Assembly: GCF_900182655.1 (NCBI RefSeq)
Contig: NZ_FXTC01000002.1
Span: 1 to 64,000, forward strand
Origin: Chryseobacterium rhizoplanae
GTDB taxonomy: Bacteria > Bacteroidota > Bacteroidia > Flavobacteriales > Weeksellaceae
Direction of reading: 5' to 3'
Length of the DNA stretch: 64,000 nt
Shown: one piece after another, positions 55,545 through 64,000 of the stretch
Layout of the letters: the number at the start of each line of letters is the position of its first letter
How positions within the stretch are numbered: position 1 is the first letter of the stretch
Notes under the pieces: generated by a model
Database searches by the model: none
What the model saw: only the letters and a program-made list of their open reading frames with translations
Told to the model about the DNA's origin: nothing
Program-made: the position numbers and the translations under genes

Positions 55545-55624
55545 AAATTTTAAATTTTATGAAATCAAAAGTATAGGCTTGTCGTAAAAAAGCGGTTTTA
55601 AAATTGAAATTCCGCAGTACTGAA

Positions 55625-56686
55625 TTATAAATTTGAACTCTGAAACCTAGGCTCAGTAAGGGTTTGAGACTGTTTATACAAAAGAGGGGTTGTATTTTTA
55701 ATTTTCTTGAAAGCTGAAAAGAAAGTTGACTTGGAATTAAATCCTACTTCATAACCAATCTCCTCAATCTTTAAATAAGATCCGTTTTCTATCATTTCAC
55801 AGGCTTCATTGATCCTGTATTCATTAATGCAGGTAGCAAAACTTTTCCCCAAATTATCATTCAACAATTGGGAGAGCTGGTGAGTTGACATATTCATTCT
55901 TGAAGACAGGTCGCTCAATTTAAGGTTTGGATTTTTATAGAGCTCTTCTTTATCCATCAATTTTTCTAATCTGGATACAAAACTGTCTGCCTGTTCTTCG
56001 GAAATTTTTTTATTGGAATACTTTCCTGTTTCTTTTACCGGAAGCTGTTGATATTTTTTATTGAATAAGATTAAAAAGTTGGCATACAACACAAATGAAA
56101 ACACCAGACTTCCTCCTGCACAGTATATCTGTACCCAACCCGTTGAAATCAACTGATAAGTCAAAAAGATAATCACATTACTGATCAGTACCGGAAGAAC
56201 AAATTTGTTCGGGCACTTATGATTTTGCTTTGAAAAGTTATAGTACTGGTAAACTGTAAGGAATACAAATATAGACCAAACGGTATAAATAAATGTTCCA
56301 AAATAATGTTCCCATGTAACAGGGAAAAGCAGATATAATAAACCAACCGCTCCTAAAATCAGGGTTAGTATTCCAAACCATTTCTGACAGTTTTTCCAAT
56401 CAAACTGATCTTGCTGAAAGGAGGATTTCACATAGTAATATAGAGCCAGACCGGTGAAAAATAAGGCTGACAGCCCCAAATGCGGGATAATTCTTGGCAA
56501 GTCGGGATAAAAGTAAATGCAAACAGAAATTCCTACTCTTAAACTTAGCATGAGAAGAAGAAGACCAAGAAAAAAATCCGGAAGATACTTCAGTTTTTTA
56601 ACAAACAACAGATAAATCCCCAGCAGAAGTCCGTTGAATGCTCCTACTGCACTGAAGAAAAATAACATCTGTTGTCCGAAAGTCAT
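55625..56686 (-). CDS. AraC family regulator with membrane sensor
   Basis: A 353-residue membrane-bound regulator. Residues 1-210 contain about seven hydrophobic helices. The C-terminal AraC-type DNA-binding domain (about 240-340) holds two helix-turn-helix motifs: NMSTHQLSQLLNDNLGKSF and the second with YEVGFNSKSTFFSAFKKI. It probably senses a membrane or extracellular signal. It is transcribed just upstream of the receptor gene at 53370-55544 and may control it. Confidence 0.9.
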   Translation of the reverse strand: MTFGQQMLFFFSAVGAFNGLLLGIYLLFVKKLKYLPDFFLGLLLLMLSLRVGISVCIYFYPDLPRIIPHLGLSALFFTGLALYYYVKSSFQQDQFDWKNCQKWFGILTLILGAVGLLYLLFPVTWEHYFGTFIYTVWSIFVFLTVYQYYNFSKQNHKCPNKFVLPVLISNVIIFLTYQLISTGWVQIYCAGGSLVFSFVLYANFLILFNKKYQQLPVKETGKYSNKKISEEQADSFVSRLEKLMDKEELYKNPNLKLSDLSSRMNMSTHQLSQLLNDNLGKSFATCINEYRINEACEMIENGSYLKIEEIGYEVGFNSKSTFFSAFKKIKNTTPLLYKQSQTLTEPRFQSSNL

Positions 56687-56840
56687 GATAATTAATTTAT
56701 TCTTAAATAATGAAACATTTGATATTGCAGTTTATTATAATGCCTGGTTATTCAATCATTCAGTTCTGGGCATACCAATCATTTTATAAAAGCAAAATTA
56801 ACAAATTATTGGATTCAATTTCAGCAACATATATGTTTTT

Positions 56841-57218
56841 CTAAGAAATATTGCAGACCATTATTTCTTTCCCATTCTCATATTCTTTTCCCCATTCACA
56901 TAAGCTTTTCAGGATAGGGACAAGGTCTTCGCCTTTGTTTGTCAGTATATACTCAATTCCGGAAGGAATGGTATCGGGAATGTCTTTTTTGATGATAATC
57001 TTATGGGTTTCCAATTCCTTTAGCTGTCTCCCTAAAACCTGTTCAGAAATATTAGGCAATTCTTTCTTCAAAAGATGAAACCTGTTGTTTCCTTCCGATA
57101 TCGAATAAATAATCTGCGATTTCCAGCGCCCGCTGATAATGCTTACCGCGGAATTCAGTTCACAGATACCGAACAGAAACTGTTCATTTGCTGCGTTGGT
57201 AGAAGTTTCTTTTCTCAT
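56841..57218 (-). CDS. HxlR family transcription regulator
   Basis: A 125-residue winged-helix regulator of the HxlR/MarR-like type, from the ATG at 57218; a GTG three codons earlier is less likely. The signature ISGRWKSQIIYSISEGNNRFHLLKKELP near 30-55 (cited in part) and LGRQLKELETHKIIIKKD are present. The Cys in FGICELN (near 20) is often the redox sensor in this family. It is divergent from the secreted esterase gene across 76 bases and may control it. Confidence 0.9.
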   Translation of the reverse strand: MRKETSTNAANEQFLFGICELNSAVSIISGRWKSQIIYSISEGNNRFHLLKKELPNISEQVLGRQLKELETHKIIIKKDIPDTIPSGIEYILTNKGEDLVPILKSLCEWGKEYENGKEIMVCNIS

Positions 57219-57294
57219 AATGATCACTCATAATTTTGTTCGTTATTGCAATCCACAGACATCTTGCAGAAATTTACATTAAAATTACAAAATT

Positions 57295-58113
57295 ATGTAT
57301 ACAAAAAACATCCTGTTGATTATTGGCCTTCTCATAAACCTGCAACTATTCAAAGCGCAGGAAAAATGGGTTCTAAAATCCAGATTTATATCAAAACCAG
57401 ATACGGTACTGATTTTCAAACCCAAAACCTATGATATGAAAGAGAAATATCCATTAGTATATTTACTGCATGGATACAGTGAAAATTATCGTCAGTGGTC
57501 ACAAACAACAGACCTTCAGAAATTTTCTGATCAATATAAAATGATTATTGTCTGCCCGGATGGGTTTACAACATGGTATATAAACAGTCCTTATGATAAA
57601 GGGTCAAGAGCTGAAGATTTCTTTTTTAAGGAGCTGATTCCCAAGGTTCATAAAAATTACAGCATCGACAAAAAAAATGTTTTCATCAGTGGATTGAGCA
57701 TGGGAGGATATGGTGCTATCCGATATTTTTTGCTTCATCAGGATTATTTCAATACTGCCGGAAGTACGAGTGGTGCGTTTTCATTAGATCCTAATATTAT
57801 CCAAAATGCAAGTTTACAGTTCTTTAATACAACAAGAATTACTAATGATCTGGGCAAAACATTAGGTTCACCAGAAGAATGGAGTCAATATAATATTTCA
57901 ACACTTTTAAAAGCTTATAATAAAGGAAATCCTTTTCTAATAGATTGCGGCACGGAAGATATACTTTATCCTTCCACTATTGAAATTAGAGATATTGCCG
58001 ATAGCCTGAAAATTCCCATCACATTTATTTCTCAACCGGGAAATCATAATACAGAATATTGGAAAAACTCCATTGAGCATCATTTTATTTTTTTCAGGCA
58101 ACATTTTAAATAA
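57295..58113 (+). CDS. Secreted esterase D/feruloyl-esterase-like hydrolase
   Basis: A 272-residue secreted enzyme of the putative esterase family. A signal peptide (1-20, ending KAQ) is followed by an alpha/beta hydrolase fold: YLLHGYSENYRQW (about 55), nucleophile elbow GLSMGGYGAI with serine near 140, acid in DCGTEDILYP near 215 and histidine in QPGNHNTEYW near 248. Relatives cleave feruloyl or acetyl esters or S-formylglutathione. A bidirectional terminator follows. Confidence 0.88.
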   Translation: MYTKNILLIIGLLINLQLFKAQEKWVLKSRFISKPDTVLIFKPKTYDMKEKYPLVYLLHGYSENYRQWSQTTDLQKFSDQYKMIIVCPDGFTTWYINSPYDKGSRAEDFFFKELIPKVHKNYSIDKKNVFISGLSMGGYGAIRYFLLHQDYFNTAGSTSGAFSLDPNIIQNASLQFFNTTRITNDLGKTLGSPEEWSQYNISTLLKAYNKGNPFLIDCGTEDILYPSTIEIRDIADSLKIPITFISQPGNHNTEYWKNSIEHHFIFFRQHFK

Positions 58114-58144
58114 AAAATCCCAAAGTAAGCTTTGGGATTTTTTT
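58112..58144. terminator. Bidirectional terminator
   Basis: ATCCCAAAG-TAAG-CTTTGGGAT forms a 9-bp stem with A-rich and T-rich flanks, between the esterase gene (plus) and gltA (minus). Confidence 0.9.
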
Positions 58145-58160
58145 ATGGTATAAGCAAATA

Positions 58161-59447
58161 TTATCTGCTTGCAATGTCGATGTAGTTTCTTTCCTGAGCA
58201 CCTTGGTAAACCTGTCTTGGTCTTCCGATAGGGTCTCCTTTCAGTCTCATTTCTTTCCACTGAGAAATCCATCCCGGAAGTCTTCCCAATGCAAACATTA
58301 CTGTAAACATTTCTGTAGGGATTCCTAATGCTCTGTAGATGATTCCTGAATAGAAGTCTACGTTTGGATATAGTTTTCTTTCTACGAAGTACTCGTCTTC
58401 AAGGGCTACTCTTTCTAACTGCATTGCAATGTCAAGAGCTTTATCCTGAATACCTAATGCTGTAAGGATATCGTCAGCAGCTTTCTTGATGATTTTCGCT
58501 CTTGGGTCGAAGTTTTTGTACACTCTGTGTCCGAATCCCATTAGACGGAAGTTATCAGCTTTATCTTTAGCTTTAGCAACATATTTAGATACGTCACCAC
58601 CATCTTTCTCGATCAATTCAAGCATTTCAATTACCGCCTGGTTAGCACCACCGTGAAGTGGTCCCCAAAGTGCAGATACCCCAGCAGAGATGGAAGCGAA
58701 AAGACCTGTGTGAGCAGAACCTACCATTCTTACTGTAGAAGTAGAACAGTTTTGTTCGTGGTCTGCGTGAAGGATTAATAATTTATCTAAAGCATTTACA
58801 ACTACCGGATCGATTTCAAAATCAGCGTTTGGTAATCTGAATGCCATTTTGTAGAAGTTCTCTACGTAGTTCAGGTTGTTATCTCCGTGGTTTAATGGTA
58901 AACCTTGAGTTTTTCTGTAAGTCCAGGCACAAAGGTGAGAGAACTTAGCGATCATCAGCTCAGCTGCGTGATCCATTTCTTCTTTAGAGTTTACGTTAAC
59001 TGCTTTCGGGTTGAAAGCTGTCAAAGCAGAAGTTAAAGAAGATAAAACTCCCATAGGGTGGGCAGAACGAGGAAAAACATCAATGATTTTTTTCATTTCG
59101 TCTGCGATAAAGTTATATTTTTTAATATTGCTGTCGAATGAAGTAAACTGATCCTGAGTAGGTAATTCTCCATGTAATAAAAGATACATTACTTCTGTGA
59201 AGTTAGATTTTTCAGCAATCTGCTCAATTGGATAACCTCTGTAGAATAATTCTCCTTTATCTCCGTCTAAGTAAGTGATGTCGCTAATGGTAGCTCCTGT
59301 ATTTTTATAACCTAAATCCAGAGTGATCAAACCTGTCTGGTCTCTTAATTTTGAAATATCAATCCCTCTGTCTCCGATAGTACTATCCACAATTGGATAT
59401 TCATATGAATTACCGTCGTAATTCAATATTACTTTGTTGTCTGACAT
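58161..59447 (-). CDS. gltA: Citrate synthase
   Basis: Condenses acetyl-CoA with oxaloacetate at the start of the citric acid cycle. At 428 residues it has the type II layout with an N-terminal beta domain (ILNYDGNSYEYPIVDSTIG, partly), the conserved GFGHRVYKNFDPRA near 315, and HADHEQNCSTSTVRM near 235 and HGGANQAVIEML near 275 for catalytic histidines and substrate binding. It follows eno by 88 bases and may be partly read from it, through a weak hairpin. Confidence 0.97.
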   Translation of the reverse strand: MSDNKVILNYDGNSYEYPIVDSTIGDRGIDISKLRDQTGLITLDLGYKNTGATISDITYLDGDKGELFYRGYPIEQIAEKSNFTEVMYLLLHGELPTQDQFTSFDSNIKKYNFIADEMKKIIDVFPRSAHPMGVLSSLTSALTAFNPKAVNVNSKEEMDHAAELMIAKFSHLCAWTYRKTQGLPLNHGDNNLNYVENFYKMAFRLPNADFEIDPVVVNALDKLLILHADHEQNCSTSTVRMVGSAHTGLFASISAGVSALWGPLHGGANQAVIEMLELIEKDGGDVSKYVAKAKDKADNFRLMGFGHRVYKNFDPRAKIIKKAADDILTALGIQDKALDIAMQLERVALEDEYFVERKLYPNVDFYSGIIYRALGIPTEMFTVMFALGRLPGWISQWKEMRLKGDPIGRPRQVYQGAQERNYIDIASR

Positions 59448-59482
59448 TATTTATTTATTTTTTTTAAATATACCACTTTCCA

Positions 59483-59516
59483 TAAAATACGGCAAACTAA
59501 AAATTTCGCTTGCCGT
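59483..59516 (-). terminator. Weak terminator between eno and gltA
   Basis: On the minus strand ACGGCAA and TTGCCGT pair around a 14-base loop, followed by ATTTTA. It would end part of the eno transcript and let the rest run into gltA. Confidence 0.45.
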
Positions 59517-59535
59517 TATTTATAAATTCGATTAA

Positions 59536-60831
<1,296 letters not shown>

Positions 60832-60850
60832 TTATTTTTTTTAGTTTAGA

Positions 60851-60858
60851 CAAATTTA
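60851..60858 (-). promoter_or_regulatory. Promoter -7 box of eno
   Basis: TAAATTTG on the minus strand fits TAnnTTTG. The -33 box is unclear. Confidence 0.5.
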
Positions 60859-60990
60859 ATCAAAATTTAACTTTTAGGGCTATTTCGAGGGATTTTTTTG
60901 AAATAAATCCAAGTTAAATTTTAGTTAATTTATATTATGATAATTCCATAATTTCTTTGTGTTGGATTGAGGATTTAAAATAGGGAAAGA

Positions 60991-61032
60991 ATAATAAAAA
61001 ACTCACCTTTTAACATTGGAAAGGTGAGTTTT
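60991..61032 (-). terminator. Terminator of the unknown three-gene cluster
   Basis: On the minus strand AAAACTCACCTTT and its complement pair around a short loop (60998-61032), followed by T-rich sequence. It lies 19 bases past the stop codon at 61051. Confidence 0.85.
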
Positions 61033-61050
61033 CATTCTTTAATTATTATG

Positions 61051-62199
61051 CTATTCTTTTTTCATTGCATCAAAATTGAAACTGACATTTAAGAAACCAA
61101 AAAGATTATTGTTTTTAATGTCATATTTTAAAATCAATGGAATCCAGAGGTTTTTTAAAATTCTTATTCTTAAATCTGCATTGGCCAGGAACTGGTCATT
61201 TTTTTCATCAGTCATTATTCCTGAAACAATCCTTTTATATTCAAAATTAGGCTTAAGTTCTACGATAGATTTCTCTTTCGTTTCCCAAATCGAAATATTC
61301 AATCCTAATTGTGATGAAAACTCCTTTCTTTTTATAACCGATGTTGTGATACTATCTTTTGCTTTAAACTGATTCCGGAAATCTATTTCCAGTTTGCTTC
61401 CCTTTTTAGATTTCAATCCTTGCAGATAAACCAAATTGGCATCAAATTCATCTAAAAACTTAGAATCCTTTTGAAAATTACTATGAAATCCTACAGTTAA
61501 TAAAGGCTGCCTTTTTAACTTTCCTAGTTCATCTTGAAAAGTATCTAAAAATTTTTTGGCATCTATTCCATCTTGCTCTTCCAGCAATATCTTTTTAAAA
61601 TCCTCCGGCAGGTTATCTATAGGCAAGTAATATTGTTTTTCAATAGAAGCCTTTGCTAATTTCTCAATTTTCTGATAGTTTTCAGGAGTTGCTACGTTTC
61701 TATATTTTTGTAAAGCAAAAATTAAAGCCGAACTAAGCTTTTCAAAATTTTCACCTGATTCATACTCTTTTCTAGCTAAACTGGCTACGGTTGTATCTCT
61801 TTTATTAATGATTGCCCAATCAAAACCATAATTAAATCCTTTAAATTTATAATCATTATCAAGATTCAATCCTATTTGTATCTGAAAATTCCTATAAAAT
61901 GTTTCCCTTTTACTTGCATAGTTATAGTCAATTAATAAAGTACTATCAACTTTCGATCTCAAAGAAAAAATGTTTGCTTTAAATTGAAAAGATTTGTTTT
62001 CACTTGTTAATCCTTTAAAAGAAGCCTGCATATAATCAGTCAATACATCTTTCCAGTTTCCTGATTTTGTTTCTTCAATTTTATTATAAAAACCTTCTGA
62101 TTTTAAATCTTTTTTTGCAAAACCTCCATTCTGGGCACAAACCAATAATGCATTAAAGAAAAACAGAATAATCCCTAATTTATGTATAAATGTTTTCAT
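61051..62199 (-). CDS. Secreted protein of unknown function, probable beta-barrel end
   Basis: A 382-residue protein with a signal peptide (1-22, ending VCAQ). Residues 60-140 and 240-380 are rich in alternating hydrophobic and charged residues, as in amphipathic beta strands, and the protein ends with NNNLFGFLNVSFNF, which looks like a closing barrel strand. The middle (145-235) is helical. I do not recognise it; an outer-membrane barrel is the best guess. It follows the 104-residue protein by 12 bases. Confidence 0.65.
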   Translation of the reverse strand: MKTFIHKLGIILFFFNALLVCAQNGGFAKKDLKSEGFYNKIEETKSGNWKDVLTDYMQASFKGLTSENKSFQFKANIFSLRSKVDSTLLIDYNYASKRETFYRNFQIQIGLNLDNDYKFKGFNYGFDWAIINKRDTTVASLARKEYESGENFEKLSSALIFALQKYRNVATPENYQKIEKLAKASIEKQYYLPIDNLPEDFKKILLEEQDGIDAKKFLDTFQDELGKLKRQPLLTVGFHSNFQKDSKFLDEFDANLVYLQGLKSKKGSKLEIDFRNQFKAKDSITTSVIKRKEFSSQLGLNISIWETKEKSIVELKPNFEYKRIVSGIMTDEKNDQFLANADLRIRILKNLWIPLILKYDIKNNNLFGFLNVSFNFDAMKKE

Positions 62200-62211
62200 G
62201 ATTCCTATTTA

Positions 62212-62526
62212 TTACTTTACTTTAAAATGATATGTTAATAAATACCCATTCCCTTTTCTATTTGCTGGATTTAAATCAGAATCCTCACTAAGGACAATAT
62301 CTCCATCAATTTTTACTCTTGTATTTCTATCTGCTGATAAAGGATTCGACCCAATTATATAAAGATCATATTCTATTTTTTCTTCTAATTCAAATTCTTC
62401 AGAGAAAGAACCTTTTTCAGTTTTTTCAAAAAGTGGTTCTGTACTGCCTTTTTTAAAAATTTTATAGATAATTCCTAAAATTGAAGTTCCACCTGTTACT
62501 GTAATATTTAATGTTATAGTTTTCAT
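62212..62526 (-). CDS. Small beta-rich protein of unknown function
   Basis: A 104-residue protein with no signal peptide or membrane segment. The alternating pattern (ITLNITVTGGTSILGIIYKI, EKIEYDLYIIGSNPL, GYLLTYHFKV, each in part) suggests a small beta-sandwich. I do not recognise a family. It sits 21 bases after the two-helix gene and 12 before the secreted protein gene, so the three are likely one unit. Confidence 0.65.
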   Translation of the reverse strand: MKTITLNITVTGGTSILGIIYKIFKKGSTEPLFEKTEKGSFSEEFELEEKIEYDLYIIGSNPLSADRNTRVKIDGDIVLSEDSDLNPANRKGNGYLLTYHFKVK

Positions 62527-62547
62527 GATATCTGGTTTTTAAGTTAT

Positions 62548-62877
62548 TTATTTTCTCGGTGTAGGAGATAAAAGGCCAGCCAAAGCTCCAATAGCTCCTG
62601 ATGAAATGGTTGCAAAGATTGTTACAAGTTGATTATTCTTACTTTCACCGTCATTCCAGTAAGCAATAAGGATAAGTCCTGCTATAATGGTAATTACTGC
62701 CAGCCCAAGCATAAGCACTATAATTCTGTAGATCCAATAATCGGTGTCTTTGGGGTTTCTTATTTCCACCTCTTTCATAGCTTCTACAGGATTGGTTTTA
62801 AATTTCTCCTGAAGATCTGTATTGTTTTTTAAAGCAGCTTCTAAATCTCCAATACTGTCATTAATAAGAGTTTTCAT
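62548..62877 (-). CDS. Small two-helix membrane protein with leader-like N-terminus
   Basis: A 109-residue protein. The N-terminal 40 residues (LEAALKNNTDLQEKFKTNPVEAM, in part) resemble the helical pattern NHLP/Nif11 leaders share, in which FxxNPxxAL-type repeats recur. Two membrane helices follow (about 50-73 and 85-102), and the protein ends PTPRK. The likeness is by eye only and may be chance. It is the first gene of the three-gene cluster, 69 bases after the kinase stop. Confidence 0.65.
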   Translation of the reverse strand: MKTLINDSIGDLEAALKNNTDLQEKFKTNPVEAMKEVEIRNPKDTDYWIYRIIVLMLGLAVITIIAGLILIAYWNDGESKNNQLVTIFATISSGAIGALAGLLSPTPRK

Positions 62878-62946
62878 GGCTTTTAGTTTTATAGATCAAA
62901 TTTCCCTCTAAAAAACACACCAGTCAATTACACAAAGGGGTAATTT

Positions 62947-63735
62947 TTATATTAGTATTTTAAAAAGCAGGCAGGTACCAGGTTTTTCGGATGAAATATG
63001 ACATTCACCGGATAATTCATTCATCCTTCTTTTCATATTTCTGAGGCCGTTTCCTTTTGGCAGGTCGTCCTGAATACCAATTCCGTTATCTGATATTCTC
63101 ATAGAAAAGTTATTTTCTTCCTGTGAAAATGAAAGTTTCAATGTATCTGCATGACTGTGTTTGTATACATTATTCACCGCTTCTTTTAAGCAAAGAAAAA
63201 GATTACGCCTCATTTCTGTAGAAAGAGGAGTTTCGGCAGTGATATCTTCACATTCTGAAAGCAGTACTATTTTTGTTTTCTTTAAAAAATTTCCGGTATA
63301 CAATATCGCATAATCAATAAAACTGCCTAATGTATCATTGCCTGAGTTCAGGCTCCAGAGCATTTCCCGCATGGAAATATTCATTTCTTCTGAAGTCTTC
63401 AGGAGTTCATCAATATCACTCTGCAGATCATCATCTTCTGCTTTCTGCTTTAGGAATTCGGCCTGAAGTTTCAACGCTGAAATTCCGGCTCCCAGATCAT
63501 CATGCATATCGTGGGAAATGCGTTCGCGTTCCTGCTCAAGAACTTTTTGTTTTTCGAGTTCTTTCTGCAGGAGCTGGTTCTGATGTTCTGCTTCTTTGAG
63601 CTGTTGCTGCTGAATAAAAAAGAGCTGTCTTTTATTATACAAAACAACAATTAAGACAATAAAAATGACAAAAGTTATTAACAGAATAACAGCAATAATG
63701 TAAGCCAGTCTTATTGTATCCGGTAGCTGTTTCAT
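62947..63735 (-). CDS. Sensor histidine kinase, NarL/LytS-like (HisKA_3 type)
   Basis: A 262-residue membrane kinase. One membrane helix lies at residues about 10-33, then a coiled-coil-like Gln/Glu/Lys-rich stretch (about 35-68). The HisKA_3 phosphoacceptor region is RISHDMHDDLGAGISALKLQ with His near 75. The ATPase domain has LKEAVNNVYKHS (N box near 185), SDNGIGIQ (G1) and GNGLRNMKRRM. No extracytoplasmic sensor of any size is present. The response regulator is not in the window. It overlaps the gene upstream in ATGA, so it is translationally coupled to it. Confidence 0.92.
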   Translation of the reverse strand: MKQLPDTIRLAYIIAVILLITFVIFIVLIVVLYNKRQLFFIQQQQLKEAEHQNQLLQKELEKQKVLEQERERISHDMHDDLGAGISALKLQAEFLKQKAEDDDLQSDIDELLKTSEEMNISMREMLWSLNSGNDTLGSFIDYAILYTGNFLKKTKIVLLSECEDITAETPLSTEMRRNLFLCLKEAVNNVYKHSHADTLKLSFSQEENNFSMRISDNGIGIQDDLPKGNGLRNMKRRMNELSGECHISSEKPGTCLLFKILI

Positions 63736-64000
63736 ACTGTATTGTTTTTTTCAAATTTCCTTAAGGCAATATAGAACAATCCATACATAATGATATTAAC
63801 ACAATACTGTATTAGTTTTAAAATTTGTAAAAATTCAGGATCATTATCTTGAAGAAAAAACATAGGGATTGACCTGAAAATAAAGAAAATACTCCAGAAA
63901 AGTAATCCACAGGAGACCCAGAAATTCGGGTCATTAAAAATTTTTACTTCATCAAAGTTTTTCAGTCTGACATAAAACCAAACCAGTGCATTAATAATGA
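63732..64000 (-). CDS. Membrane protein, partial (5' end outside window)
   Basis: Minus-strand reading frame open from the window edge to a TGA at 63732-63734 that overlaps the kinase start codon (ATGA). The visible 88 residues include three hydrophobic stretches (INALVWFYVRL, VSCGLLFWSIFFIFRSI, INIIMYGLFYIAL with slight overlap) and end in a short charged tail. It is probably a multi-pass sensor or partner of the histidine kinase. Family unknown. Confidence 0.75.
   Translation of the reverse strand, partial: IINALVWFYVRLKNFDEVKIFNDPNFWVSCGLLFWSIFFIFRSIPMFFLQDNDPEFLQILKLIQYCVNIIMYGLFYIALRKFEKNNTV

Overview
The window is chromosomal DNA of a Flavobacteriia member (phylum Bacteroidota), most likely Chryseobacterium or a close relative. 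The reasons are low G+C, Bacteroidota-type promoters (TAnnTTTG with an upstream TTTG), outer-membrane beta-barrel receptors of the OMP_b-brl_3 type, an OmpA with thrombospondin type-3 repeats, a GG-leader Cys-rich peptide, and short intergenic repeats of the Chryseobacterium kind. I see no rRNA, tRNA, CRISPR array, prophage or insertion sequence. Family names come from motif recognition by eye; no database search was run.

Layout. 1-4254: a structured intergenic element, cysS, folE-dinB and a GNAT-like gene. 14388-4484 (minus strand): a methionine and one-carbon operon headed by a SAM-I riboswitch. It runs metX-like, ACT-homoserine dehydrogenase, metZ-like, homocysteine methyltransferase, fatty acid desaturase, cobalamin-type metH (missing its N-terminal module) and metF. 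14520-17135: a GH63-like glucosidase. 24483-17660 (minus): a membrane gene cluster of the MoxR/DUF58/DUF4129/DUF4350/SpoIIM type, with a divergent RDD gene and an inserted four-helix-bundle gene bounded by inverted repeats. 25380-36717: acetyltransferase, glycosyltransferase plus phosphoesterase, YebC, a major OmpA, SmpB, an ABC-F ATPase, an M48 protease, RecJ, NadD and two unknowns.

37252-42761: two tandem beta-barrel receptor paralogues and a lipoprotein esterase. 52872-44594 (minus): the most interesting region, a tightly packed and mostly overlapping run of nine genes. It holds two guanidino-modifying enzymes, S-adenosylmethionine decarboxylase, a DUF4178 membrane protein, a 64-residue membrane peptide, a half-size DUF350 protein, a multi-pass membrane aminopropyltransferase, a flavin amine-oxidase-like protein and a His-rich multi-pass membrane protein. 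A secreted GH43 enzyme follows from its own promoter. I read the run as a membrane-associated pathway that makes and perhaps oxidises a polyamine-like group.

53163-53327 is a 54-residue bacteriocin-like precursor with a Gly-Gly leader and six core cysteines, with no modification genes nearby. 53370-58113: a further receptor with an AraC regulator, an HxlR regulator and a secreted esterase. 60828-58161: eno and gltA. 61051-64000: three unrecognised small envelope or cytosolic genes, a NarL-type histidine kinase, and the end of a membrane protein cut by the window edge.
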